The translations under genes were made by a program, and so were the position numbers. Of a DNA stretch of 64,000 nt, positions 10,695 to 20,924 are shown piece after piece (positions within the stretch are counted from its first letter, which is position 1; each line of letters starts with the position of its first letter). Location of the stretch: assembly GCA_007026445.1 (NCBI GenBank), contig VDMD01000047.1:62001-126000 (forward strand). The letters run 5' to 3'. The notes beneath the pieces are model-generated. The model was given only the letters and a program-made list of their open reading frames with translations. It searched no databases and was not told where the DNA came from. The DNA is from Schizophyllum amplum. Lineage: Eukaryota; Basidiomycota; Agaricomycetes; Agaricales; Schizophyllaceae.

Positions 10695-12330
10695 ATGAAG
10701 CTGCTCCTCTTGCTCCCTTTCTTTCATCTTGCCGCTGGTCGGCTTCACAAGCACAAACGCCAGTGCTCGCTCATGTCAGCTTCCGCGTCCGCGTCTGCAT
10801 CTGCACCTGCAGCTACGGCGTCATCAGGCGCAGGTGGCGCGACCACCACGGGTGCTCTTGCATCGGGATGGTATCCGGGCTGGCTCGCTGGACAGAACTC
10901 ATCGAGCGACATCTCGTGGGAGAAGTACAACATGATGACTTTCGGGTTTGCGTGCGTATTCCTCTAGGTTCTGGTACGCCGCGATGCTGACTTGCCTTAA
11001 AGCACCACCACGAGCGACTCATCTGTCCTTGCTCTTGATGAGACAAGTCAGGCAGCTCTTCCTCAGTTCGTCAGCGACGCCCACTCTCATGTGCGTGATT
11101 ACCCATGGCAGAACGAGCCGCCTGCTCATCCATTTGCAGAACGTCAGCGCATTACTCTCGATCGGTGGCTGGACCGGCTCCCTTTACTACTCCACTGCAG
11201 TTGCAACGGAGGAGAATCGCACCGCCTTTGCCGGCGCGATCCTGGACATGGTCTCCCAATACCAGCTGGATGGCATAGATTTCGAGTGCGCATTCTGAAC
11301 ACCTATCCCCCGCGCCACATGTTCTGACCTCGCCACAGCTGGGAATATCCCAACAAGCAGGGTGTCGGCTGTAACGCCATCCTCGAGACCGACTCTGCCA
11401 ATTTCCTGTCGTTCCTGCAAGAGCTACGCGCGAACCCGAACACGCCCGCCAACCTCACTTTGACTGCCGCCGTGGGCGTTGCGCCCTTCGTCGGCGAAGA
11501 CGGCGAACCGATGACCGACGTGTCTGGGTTTGCAACGGTGCTTGACCACATCGCTATTATGAACGTGAGTGTGTTCACCAATCCTTACATACATACGTCT
11601 GAGCGCATGACAGTACGATCTCTGGGGCTCCTGGTCCGATGGCGTTGGCCCGAATGCGCCTCTAAACGACACCTGCTCTGACACCCCCGCCGGCTCTGCT
11701 GTCTCCGCCGTCTCAGCCTGGACCGCCGCCGGGTTCCCCGCATCCCAGATCGCGCTCGGCGTGGCCGCCTACGGGCACTCCTTCGCGGTCAACGCGAGCA
11801 GCGCGTCGCCCGACGGTACGACGCTCGCCGCGTACCCGGCTTTCGACAAGGCGAATCAGCCGCTGGGCAGCTCGGACGACCCGACGGCGACGGGCGACGA
11901 GCCGGACGTGTGCGGCGTCGTGGGATCGTCGATTAGTGGCGTGTTCGACTTCTGGGGCATGGTCAGCGAGGGATACCTTGGTGACAATGGGACAGCGGCG
12001 GACGGCGTGCTGTACCGCTACGATGAGTGCTCGCAGACGGTAAGCTCATACGAAGGATGAGGAAATCAGTGCACTGACGCTCGACGCAGCCGTATGTGTG
12101 GAACGCGGAGACGGAGGTCATGATCTCTTACGATGATGCTACGTCGTTCGGTAAGTTGCTTGTTGTCGCCTCCAGATCATTGTCTGACGATATGCGTAGC
12201 CGCGAAGGGCAAGTTCATCACCGACATGGGGCTGAAGGGCTTCGCGATGTGGCACGTCGTCGGTGATTACAAGGACATTCTCCTCGACTCCATCGACGCG
12301 GCCATCGGGTTCCAGAGCCCCAGCGCATAG
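10695..12330 (+). CDS. GH18 chitinase, secreted
   Basis: Seven exons: 10695..10951, 11003..11090, 11140..11285, 11339..11564, 11614..12039, 12090..12150, 12200..12330; 444 residues. A signal peptide (MKLLLLLPFFHLAAG) is followed by a basic dipeptide-rich HKHKRQC processing-like site and an Ser/Ala-rich linker, then the TIM-barrel: GWYPGW, SIGGWTGS (~122-129) and the catalytic DxxDxDxE motif D159-G-I-D162-F-D164-W-E166. The third Asp is created only after splicing (GA joined to C at the exon 3/4 border). Later barrel parts are MNYDLWGSWS and GLKGFAMWHVVGD. It hydrolyses beta-1,4-GlcNAc polymers in its own or other fungal walls. No separate chitin-binding module is present. TATA box 113 bases upstream. 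Assignment is firm; endo/exo mode is not decided by sequence alone. Confidence 0.93.
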
Positions 12331-13034
12331 AACGACCAGGCTTGCGCAGATTGATTCTGCGGCTTACATCCTCCTTTTCGGCTGGCCCAAACAAACTACG
12401 CCCCTCTTTCCTCTGCCTTTGATAGGAGAGGTGCTCTCATCTCATGGTTTCTGGGTCCAGCATCCGCGGGTAATAGCCAGCTTAACGCTCTTTGTATTAT
12501 AGACATGCTCTCTGGGTTCAATGGAATGTATCGTTACAAGCTTTTCTGAGGCTCGAGGGACGTTGTAAGTACTAAGGCTTGCAAGACGTCGTACATAATG
12601 CTGCAGTGGGGAAGGCTACTAAGATTGGAGAGGCGTCCTAAGCATGGAGACTTCCTAGGTCATACTAGAGCCCATGGAAAAAGATGACGGGCCACTTGTG
12701 CACCGTTACACAGTGTTAGATGTTTCTTGGTATTCGAAGGATGCGGGATGAGGCGGCAATATTGGAGCAAGTTCGGTATCGCTGGTGAGGCTCGACCAAT
12801 CTGCATGGATGGGACTGAACCTTTGACACGGTCCCCTTTGGAGGAGGGACGCTCGTGAACGCAAGCTGCTCGACAAAATCTTGAAGGGCAGCCAAGACAG
12901 CAGTCTATGTCTCGATCATCCTGGTATTATGGCATTTCCGTACTATATCATACATAGCATACCTGAGCGTGCAACTGAAGAGAAAGTCAGTGGTGGAGTC
13001 TACGGTACAGCGATATCACTCGCCAGAGCAGGGA
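12331..13034. other. intergenic between converging genes
   Basis: Lies between the 3' ends of the chitinase (+) and the JTB-like gene (-). No gene or repeat recognised. Confidence 0.5.
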
Positions 13035-13677
13035 TCATCTCCAGCCGCGCACGGTGTCCCGCACGAGCCCAATCCTTGCCGCCAGCTGCCGTGCCTGCGC
13101 CGCCTGCACCATGCGCGAGCGTACAACGAGGACGGCCAGCGCCACGAGCGCAAAGAACAGGTTGCACACCACGAACTCGAAGAAGTCCGCGCGCTCCTTG
13201 CTGACGATCTTCCCGCACGCGCCCCACGCGAGCATCTCGCCCTGCGGTGCGATCTGCGAGGGCGGCCCGGCGTGCGACGTCCAAGTGTGTGGGTGGGAGG
13301 GGCCGCCTGCGTGGGAGGTGCTGTTGCGGCAGTGGAGGAGTCTGCGATTGCCGAAGGGCTGGCAGAAGGGTTGCGAGAGCTGCGACGGGCGTCAGCGAGG
13401 GGCAGGGAGACTACGGCGGGCACACGCACTGCATCTTCGGGACATGGCTCGCAGATTCCGAAGGGGAGGCAGACTAAGTTCTGCTCGGGTGCGTCGGAGT
13501 CGTGGGAGGTGGGATGGTCATTGTGGGCCTGCGCGGGGTTCTGCTGTTGCTGCGCCACGGCAACCGCGATGAGGGCATATATTATGCTTGGGGGGAGATT
13601 CTCAGTCTCGCCCATAAACAGGATAGGTGTACTTACATGCATAGGCGCGCCATGGCCCTCGACAGACGGAGCGGCAT
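13035..13677 (-). CDS. JTB-like single-pass membrane protein
   Basis: Three exons: 13677..13637, 13586..13430, 13379..13035; 180 residues. An N-terminal signal peptide (about residues 1-25, IIIYALIAVAVAQ core) leads to a cysteine-rich luminal domain with CLPFGICEPCPEDA, FCQPFGNRRLLHC and WGACGKIVSKERADFFEF, then a membrane segment VVCNLFFALVALAVLVV and a short basic cytosolic tail. This order and the Cys spacing match the jumping translocation breakpoint (JTB) family, found from fungi to animals as small type I membrane proteins. The human protein is linked to cytokinesis and mitochondria; the fungal role is unknown. The short first exon and the exon 2/3 border are supported by phase and by restoration of the Cys module. 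In tandem with SRP19 on the same strand, 230 bases downstream of it. Confidence 0.72.
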
Positions 13678-13907
13678 CCGGGCAGCATGGACGCGAAGTT
13701 CAAGTTGAGCTTGACTTGATCCCGACAACCATCTGACAGGAGTCGACAAACAAGTGCACTTCTCACGGCGTGCTCTCCAAATAGACGCTCTTACACCACC
13801 AGTTAGAAATGTTTGCGTTCCCATTCAGAATACATGCAAGTACATTATGTGTTGACGATACGACGCAAGAGCAATGCAGTAGCCTGGTAGTGATACCCAG
13901 ATGCTGG

Positions 13908-14920
13908 CTACTGTCGCACGCGCACCACCTTTCGCTTCCCCTTCATCGCAGCAGCATTGGCAGCGGTCGCGGCCGGCTGAGCAGGCTCCTTCTCCTGCGC
14001 GTTCATACCCGCCTTGACGGTGTCTATCAAGACACCAGTCGATAGCGCCGGCGAAAGAGGCGACACACGATCCGCGAGAGGGGGGAACGGTTCTGGAGGG
14101 ACGGGGAGGGCACGACCACTGGAGCGCTTCGCAGGTTCCGGAGGGACATCGGTTGACTTGAACTTCGAACCAGTCGCCGGCTGCTTTCCCTTAGAGGCGG
14201 CGGAGGGCGACTGCTGAGCGGGCGGCGACGGCTGTGTGGATGCCTTCGTCGTCGTGTAGGGGGGCTTGGGGACGTTATCGGGCTTGGTACGCTGGATCTG
14301 GAAGGAGATCATCTCGAGGAGCTGCTTTTCTGCGAAGGGCTTGAGCGTTTGCGAAGTAAGGAGACCTCGCACACTCACTGGTCTGAATATTGGGGTTCAA
14401 GAGGCGACCGTCCTTCTTCCATAGGACGCGCACGCGACCAGGGTTTTCCCAATCGCGCGGATGGGACTTCTGCTGTTCGAGGAGCGTCTGGAGGCCGAGG
14501 CGATTTGTCGCTTCCGCGATGTCCTTGCTTAGCGGCCACCAAACACCCTTCTGACGCGCTATCCTGCGCTGACCTGTCCCATACGGACGCTTGGCGTCAA
14601 TGTATATGGGGTAGATGCACGTCCAGCTGTGAGCCGAGTCAGGCGTGGAGGAAAAGAGAGACGATAGACACGCACGATTTGTATGGAGTGATGTCCGTCA
14701 CGACATTGCGCGGTAGCAGGCCCTCAGCGGAGGGGGCGTTACGCTGGGGAGCGAATGGACTGGGAGAAGCTTGCGACGCGGAGCTCGCGCTCTGCGATGG
14801 CCATGGCTGATTCAAATCCGTGATCTCTTCCAACAGTGGCCCTCGGGTGCCGGTGTTGGGGAGCGTCTGGGAGGGGAGAGGGAGATCGGTGTCGTCGTCA
14901 AATTCCTCGATGATGGGCAT
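13908..14920 (-). CDS. SEC65: signal recognition particle 19 kDa subunit (SRP19/Sec65)
   Basis: Three exons: 14920..14676, 14626..14379, 14329..13908; 304 residues. After an acidic, Pro/Ser-rich N-terminal extension of about 82 residues comes the SRP19 core: WTCIYPIYIDAKRPYGTGQRR, VWWPLSKDIAEATNRLGL, HPRDWENPGRVRVLWKKDG, then KKQLLEMISFQIQ. These are the conserved segments that bind the tips of SRP RNA helices 6 and 8 and allow SRP54 to join the particle for co-translational targeting to the ER. The C-terminal ~110 residues are low complexity and end in basic KGKRKVVRVRQ, typical of fungal and archaeal SRP19 tails. Longer than the human protein (144) because of both extensions, as in yeast Sec65. 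Divergent from the Swc5 gene with 273 bp between start codons. Confidence 0.9.
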
Positions 14921-15193
14921 GATGAAGGTCGAGGCGAAGAGAGAACTGCTGCTGGACTGCAGACGACTTGTGGGAGCTTGTGGGGGAACTCAAGTCACGT
15001 CGTGGCTCAGTCACACAACGTGACGCGATGTCTGCACTCGACGCGCGTGACATTCGCGCTCTACGTTCGACTTCAACTTTCACTACTCAGAATATTCGAG
15101 GCTGTTCAGCTGTCTAGCGCGCATCTGCTCGGGTCCTTGTTGTGTCTGAACCTACTTGTCGTTCTTCGTCTGCTAAGCTTGCCAAGCTACACT

Positions 15194-16135
15194 ATGTCGA
15201 CCATACACGACAACAGATTGGACATTGAACGGGACTCGGATGACGAGGATGACGAGGACTATGTACCTCTCCCGGAAGATGGTACGTCTTGCGGTGTGGC
15301 GGCCTCTCCGCCTCAACGTTCACAGCTGCGCTCTAGCACCCTCAGAAGTATCGGAAGGCGAGCGCGAACAGAAGCGTCCTCGTATCGAGAACGACGTCCT
15401 GCCACGAACTCAGGAAGATCAGCAGGCAAGGAGAAGGTATGTATGATCCTTTATATGATGATAACAGACATTTTGAACCGTACTCTATAGAGCACGAGAT
15501 GCACTGTGGGCCAGTTTCCAGGCCTCAGAGCCACCTCGACCGTCAGAAATTTTGTCGCCTAAGAAGATGGTCAAGGTGCAGAAGCGCTACAGATTTGCCG
15601 GAGATAATGTTACGTGGGTACTTTTCGCTGTCTGCAATGTACTGCCCTCATACTGCCCGCAATCAGGGAAGTTGTTGAGGTACCTGAGGACTCTCCCGAA
15701 GCAGAGAAATGGCCGAGGTGGCGCCCTGTCGACACAAATGAACCGTCTACAAGCGTATTGCCTGACAGCGCTCTACCTCCAGATGTGTCTATGGCAGACC
15801 CCTCGACTCTACCTGCGTTTTCCTCCTCGTCCACACATCCGCCTGCGCCGACTAGGCCACCACCAGCTGCCAAACGACCCGGCCCTCGCAAAGGCAAAGT
15901 TACCTTGCCTGGATTCACGACGATGCAGAAGGTCAAGAAGCTCACGACCCTCGACAAGTCTGCGATGGACTGGCGCGCCCATGTTCAGACACAGGAGCCA
16001 ACGTTGAAAGATGAGCTCAACGGGCACCGTCGAGGAGGCGGTTACCTGGAGAAGGTCGCCTTCATGCAGCGTGTCGATGAGCGGAAGGACGACTTGCTGG
16101 AGGCGAACAAGACTGGGAAGAGGCGACGAGGATGA
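15194..16135 (+). CDS. SWC5: BCNT-domain protein, SWR1 complex subunit Swc5 / Cfdp1 type
   Basis: Four exons: 15194..15281, 15346..15436, 15491..15613, 15667..16135; 256 residues. The N-terminus is strongly acidic (DIERDSDDEDDEDYVPLPED), as in Swc5, where it binds H2A-H2B. The C-terminal ~80 residues form the BCNT-C domain: KVTLPGFTTMQKVKKLTTLDKS, MDWRAHVQTQEPTLKDEL, and GGGYLEKVAFMQRVDERKD, with the WxxH/..L..N/H..GYLE..AFL pattern. Swc5 is needed for SWR1 to exchange H2A for H2A.Z; in animals the relative is Cfdp1. The middle is Pro/Ser-rich and disordered. Shares a short divergent promoter with SRP19. Identification is by the BCNT-C signature and is strong; membership in SWR1 is by homology. 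Confidence 0.88.
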
Positions 16136-16190
16136 TCCAGATCTCTGGAATCCGCACACGACCAAGTACTAGCAGTAACTTGGTATATCT

Positions 16191-17870
16191 TTACGCAAGG
16201 TATACAGTGGTCTTGTCCGATAATATCCTGTGACTGAGCACGCATTCAAACCCCGTACGATCGTTCTGCTTGCTGGGCGCGTTGCTATTGTGCACCATCC
16301 AGAGGGCGCCACGCACAAGCCTGTTGACCACGATCTTTTGGAGGACCTCCTCCCGCTCCTCACCCCAGCTGCCGTACTCCTTGACCAGATCGTCGACCAC
16401 AGCAATCGCATCAGACGCGATGGCGACGTCCAGCACTTTCACCCACGTCGTCCCGCCCTCTTCAGCGAAACGCTCTGCTGTTTCATATTCTGCCATTGCG
16501 CGATGTAGCTGATGGTGGGCTATTGTGCGCTGTAGATCGTCGTCTGACCCCTGCAGCGTCAGCTGGCGCATCACGTCGGCGAAATGATCATCCAGCATGC
16601 GGATGGCATGAAGACAGGCCTCGGAGGTGGTCCAGGAAATGCCACTATGGTGAACGTAGTCGATCTCGTCGCTTAGGGCAACGGCCTGAAGAAGGTGCGG
16701 CGTAATGAGTTCGCGATCCACCTCCTTGTACAGAGCAGCGAGCCAAGGCAGGAACCGCTGCATGACGGGCAGCTCTTTGCGCTGCGCTTGCACGAATTCC
16801 GCACCGCAAAGCAATTCCATCGTCCGAATGCCCGCCACAGCAGAGGTCAGCGTGTGCGCTGAGTAGACGCTGGAAAAGGTATCCCCGATGATGATCTTCG
16901 GCATGCTAGGCTCGATGCACCAGCACGCGATCAGCAGGCCGACACCGACGCACCACTCATCGTCGTCGTGCCAGCTTTGAATAGTCTCGACGAAGTCGGT
17001 GTTCAGGCCGAGGAAGGCCTTCTTCAGCGAGCTGCCGATATCCGCGTCAGTGTGGACTTTGCCGAACCCGATGTCGAACTCGTTGAACATGGCACGGCGA
17101 GCGGCGTTCGAGAAGCATTGACTCGTTGTCGACGTGTCGGACTTGGTTTCGACAGTGTAGACGGCGCCAAAGCCTTGTATGTCGTTGACGCGCACCTCGC
17201 AGTGGGGACCGGAGCCCGCGAAGACGCCGTCCACGCCCTTGCCGCGCCACGACACGCGCCACAGGGTCATGAGGGAGAGGAACGAAGCCCTGTCCGCGCT
17301 TGCGATGGGCCGGGTGAGCGTCGCCGGCATGTAGTCGTAGGACCATCTGCGTTCCTTGACGTAGAGACCGAGGTCGGACGCGGTGGCGGCAGCAAGCACG
17401 TCGAGCCACGCGCAGCGCGCCTCGGGCACAGTCGAGTCCTGGAGGTTGAGGAACCACGGCCGGTCCCTGATGTTGTACTGCGAGATTTCCTTGTGCGTGG
17501 AGCCCGACCAGGGTGAGAACACGCCCCGTTCGGGCTCGAAGATGAATTGCTGCGGGGTGAGGGGCACGCGGATGTCCTGCGTGCCTGTCGTCGTATGCGT
17601 GTGCTTTTCCGTGAGCGGGTTGTGGTGATCATTGGGGAAGAAGATGGAGAGGTGGGGGGTGGAGAAGGTGACCTCAAAGCGGACTTCGCTGAAGATGAAA
17701 TGCCGGCGGGTGCGCTGGGCCCATTGCCCCAATACGCGCTTAGAGCAGCGTCGGTAGTCGTATGCGGTGGACGCATACTGCTGTATCATCTGTAGCAGGG
17801 AAACTATGAGCGCGACGAGGGATACGACAAGTGCGACGAGGGACGTGGTGTCGGCGCTGAAGTCGGCCAT
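16191..17870 (-). CDS. uncharacterised protein with one N-terminal membrane segment
   Basis: A single open exon of 559 residues from ATG 17870 (MADFSADTT); the frame is open further upstream to an ATG at 17948, but the second start puts a clean hydrophobic segment SLVALVVSLVALIVSLLQM at residues ~10-28. It is followed by YASTAYDYRRCSKRVLGQWA, an aromatic-rich region, and a large cytosolic part rich in Trp and charged residues with no motif I can name. The layout (short N-terminus, one helix, YRRC..V.G.W) recalls an expanded group of fungal proteins of unknown role, but I cannot name the family with certainty. No introns are needed. Divergent from the F-box-like gene at 18479. Confidence 0.7.
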   Translation of the reverse strand: MADFSADTTSLVALVVSLVALIVSLLQMIQQYASTAYDYRRCSKRVLGQWAQRTRRHFIFSEVRFEVTFSTPHLSIFFPNDHHNPLTEKHTHTTTGTQDIRVPLTPQQFIFEPERGVFSPWSGSTHKEISQYNIRDRPWFLNLQDSTVPEARCAWLDVLAAATASDLGLYVKERRWSYDYMPATLTRPIASADRASFLSLMTLWRVSWRGKGVDGVFAGSGPHCEVRVNDIQGFGAVYTVETKSDTSTTSQCFSNAARRAMFNEFDIGFGKVHTDADIGSSLKKAFLGLNTDFVETIQSWHDDDEWCVGVGLLIACWCIEPSMPKIIIGDTFSSVYSAHTLTSAVAGIRTMELLCGAEFVQAQRKELPVMQRFLPWLAALYKEVDRELITPHLLQAVALSDEIDYVHHSGISWTTSEACLHAIRMLDDHFADVMRQLTLQGSDDDLQRTIAHHQLHRAMAEYETAERFAEEGGTTWVKVLDVAIASDAIAVVDDLVKEYGSWGEEREEVLQKIVVNRLVRGALWMVHNSNAPSKQNDRTGFECVLSHRILSDKTTVYLA

Positions 17871-18478
17871 GCGAAGGGTGGGGCTGAGTATCGTTGGGCA
17901 AACATGATCAGCGGTCCTTCCAGGTCTTCTGTGTATGTATAGACGCACCCAACGGCGGACGGAATCTAGCCAGTAAACTCCTCGTAGGGATCGCTATGTA
18001 GCAACACTGATCGTGCTGTGGACGAGCCTGTCAGTAAGTAATAAGATAGCCGTTTCACGCGAGCTACGGACATAAGAGTTCCGCCGCCGGTTCGACGTCC
18101 TATAGGAGTGGTGAAGGGGGGGGGGGGGGGGGGGGGAAGGCATGCAGGATTCAATAGACTTCAGCTGCATCAGCCGCCAGCACGCCACGCGCGCGCAATG
18201 ATGAGCGCCCTGGTCTGATCGATGAACTGCGCCGGTCACCAGGAATTGCGCATAGGCAGTTCCAGAGAGAGTGAATAAATGGCGTTTTCTCTCTTCCCGA
18301 AGTGTGTCCATTGAAGTATCAGCACAAAATCGGACAAGAAGGAAGGCGCATGTCGGAGCTTGTAGTCGGAGGCACCGGCAGCCGGTTGATGTTGATTTGT
18401 CACATGTGGTCACGTATCGTGACAGATTGCGGCTGTGACGCACTGTGTAGCGGGCGCACTGAGCTTCCTTCACCCATC
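17871..18478. other. intergenic with 21-G homopolymer
   Basis: Divergent promoter region between the one-TM protein and the F-box-like gene. Contains an uninterrupted run of 21 G at 18116-18136. No gene recognised. Confidence 0.6.
18116..18136. repeat. poly-G tract (21 G)
   Basis: Unbroken G run in the promoter region; its true length is doubtful in any sequencing technology. Could form a G-quadruplex. Confidence 0.95.
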
Positions 18479-19859
18479 ATGGACACCCTCGACTTCCCTC
18501 AAGAACTTCTCGAGATGGTGTCAAGCTATCTCCAGAAAGATGTGCAGTCGCTCCAGAATCTCTCACTCTCAGCTCGAGCTTGGCGCTTCCCCGCTCAGCG
18601 CCACCTCTTCTCTTACCTCGTCATCCTCCAAACCTCGCAATCGTTCGAAGCAAGCGGCGGCAGGCTTTGGGTCCTCCTAGCGGAGAACCCACGTCTGGCG
18701 AACTACGTCCGGGTCGCCAAGTTCTCGTTCACGCACCACACGGGCATGCTCAACTACTTCCTCGACATCCTGCCGTTGTTGAAGGAGCTTCACCTGCACA
18801 CAGAAGGCGGTCTAGCAAGTTGGTCATCGCTTGTTGATAACACCTGGATTTGCAAACATCTTGAGACCATGCAGGTAACGCGCCTGCGCATTTCGGGCGG
18901 GTCGCTACCTCTGGACGCGTTCCTGCACCTCTCGACAAGCGTGGCCCACCTCGATTTATCCGACCTCCGATCTGATAGCCTGAAGCTACGACCAGCTCTA
19001 CCGTCTGGATTCCGACCCTTCCGTCCGAGGTCGCTGTACACACAAGATATCGGAATGGAACATCTCATCCCTCTAGTCGGGCCACCTGCGTCGCCTATCA
19101 GCCTGCAGCACGTACTGCACTTGTTCTACGAGCAAAGCACCCATTGGAAAAACCCTGAGACTGCTTCTATAGAGAAGTTGCTTCGGGCTAGTCCACGCTG
19201 TGAGAGATTCGGGATGATGGGCGGTCTATGTACGTCTCCGACTCCAATCCTTGGATTATCGCTAAGAATTTTTGCCAGGTCATAACTGGCGTCCCGATCG
19301 AGACCCAGTGCTTCACCTGAGCGTGCGGTCGCTGCTCTTCGTATACAGTACGAGTCAACGGTACAGAGGCGATATATTTTTTGCGGCCCTGGACGACGTG
19401 ACACGAATCAGGAGCGACACGTTGGAAGAGCTCACGCTCTGTTTTCTCTTCGCCACAGACGACTGTCGTACGCAGTTCATCAAGGCACATCAATCTTGGC
19501 GTCTGTTGGATCGACTTCTGATGCGCAACGATCTGTACACGGTACGCGTCATTCGCATTCACATCGGTGGTCTTCCATCATTCGCGAGGAGGGGCGCGGG
19601 CGCGGGCGCAGTGGTAGGTGGACAGCATGGCGCGCCGACACCAGCGTCAGAGCAGGGAGGACGGCGCGCCAGGATGGTGGAGAAGGTCAGAAGTTTCATG
19701 CCGCTCCTGGACGGCGAGGGTGTGCTTGACGTACAAATCATGGACGACGTGATCGATAACAACGTACGGGACCAGTGAGTACTTTGAGATGCTCTTGCCA
19801 CTTCATTTTGTTGACTGATCGCGCTTCACAGCCCCTGGTTCGATGTAGGATTCCGATAA
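18479..19859 (+). CDS. F-box-like protein
   Basis: Three exons: 18479..19229, 19279..19774, 19832..19859; 424 residues. Starts MDTLDFPQELLEMVSSYLQ followed by LQNLSLSARAWRFPAQRHLF, the agaricomycete F-box pattern (F-P-x-E-L-x-x-x-V...L..LSL.C/R.). The middle has weak leucine-rich features (FLDILPLLKELHLH, FLHLSTSVAHLDLS, LEELTLCFLF), so the protein probably folds as an F-box plus irregular LRRs, a presumed SCF substrate adaptor. A Gly/Ala-rich insertion (RRGAGAGAVVGGQHG) sits near residue 370. If the last intron is not spliced, the protein ends three bases later at 19777 (TGA), eight residues shorter, so the last exon is uncertain. Function beyond the domain is unknown; this family varies greatly in copy number between strains. 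Confidence 0.75.
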
Positions 19860-20924
19860 TGGGAAAAGCAGGTGCGTGGCGCTCGCCCTAACTCCGTCGC
19901 GGATGTTGTCACGCATAGACCGATGGTGCAGCTGCAAGGTAAAAGGCCACAGGGAAGAATGTGCGGGGGGAAGTAGAAGGGCGTTGGATTTCTTCATGCT
20001 CAGGCCAGAGATTATATGTAATGGCACCGTAGACGGTCAGCACCACTCCAGAGGTGATTTATGTGAAGGAGGTCATACCGCTTCGTGTTGTGTCTTGGAT
20101 GCACAAGTCAATGACGAATACGTCTGCTCCATCTATACCGTAACTTACAGACATCGTGTATCTTGTGTCAGACATGTCCTTTGTTTCGTTAGTCTGTTAA
20201 GTAAATAAGTAGCTGCCCGTCTAAATCGGTATGCAAACCTTGCTTTTGTTCGCCTAAATAGACCGTATTTGATTCGGTATATATCAACTTCTGCACTTGC
20301 AAAACGCTGCTCCACTAAGTGTAGCTGATCATTCAAAATTACATGCCCTTCGTTCAAAATCAAAGAGCCGCTGTTGTTGTACAGCCCATTGCAGGTTGAC
20401 CACAGGCTCGAACACGCGTAATGACGCGCACGGGCGTATGCCACCTGAGTCTACAGGCATGTCGGCGATGTCCGACAGCGTTTTCCGGCGGAGAGCAGCG
20501 ACAGCCGGCCGTTCTACCACTCCTCCTCCCAGCCTCCGCCTATGTGTTTTATTAATCTCGTTTTGAATTTCATCTATCTTGCCCTCGTAGATGAATTTCG
20601 ACGAGCTGCTTAGTTAAGTAAATCCTTGATATATACCGAATCAAATACGGTCTAATAAGGTGATGAACATAAACAGAAAAGCGGCGTCCCGTCCGACTTT
20701 TCCCGCCCAGACTTACCGGCCATCCGTTGCGATTACTCGGAGCTCCTGCACGACACTCATGGCCCCATGGGGCATCAAGCGTGTTGCGTTCGACCTTCGC
20801 CGTCGGGATCAACGCGAAGTCGGAAGAGGAGATAAGGCCATTGTTTCCGGTACAATAGCAATTTCCAAATGTGCCTCGTATAAAGTCTCGGCCTTCTCCG
20901 ACCAAAATTTACAACAAAACTGCC
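19860..20924. other. intergenic with MITE-like element
   Basis: AT-richer than the surroundings. Holds an inverted-repeat element (20261-20652) and otherwise no gene. The end next to 20924 is the promoter of the SHMT gene. Confidence 0.6.
20261..20652. mobile_element. MITE-like element with 27-bp terminal inverted repeats
   Basis: Bases 20261-20287 and 20626-20652 are exact reverse complements over 27 bases (beginning GACCGTATTTGATTCGGT). Each end is flanked by the dinucleotide TA (20259-20260 and 20653-20654), as expected for a TA target duplication of Tc1/mariner-type non-autonomous elements. The 392-base element has no coding capacity. The short word GTTAAGTAAAT also occurs just outside the left end and inside near the right end. 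Superfamily assignment is inference; a second copy elsewhere in the genome would settle it. Confidence 0.7.

Noticed and set aside
11281..11340. Apparent replacement of a catalytic Asp by Glu (DGIDFEWE) in the chitinase
   Set aside because: The exon ends in GA and the next begins with C, so the spliced codon is GAC (Asp); the motif is canonical.
12969..13736. 255-codon plus-strand open frame
   Set aside because: Antisense shadow of the JTB-like gene, which has signal peptide, Cys module and membrane helix on the minus strand.
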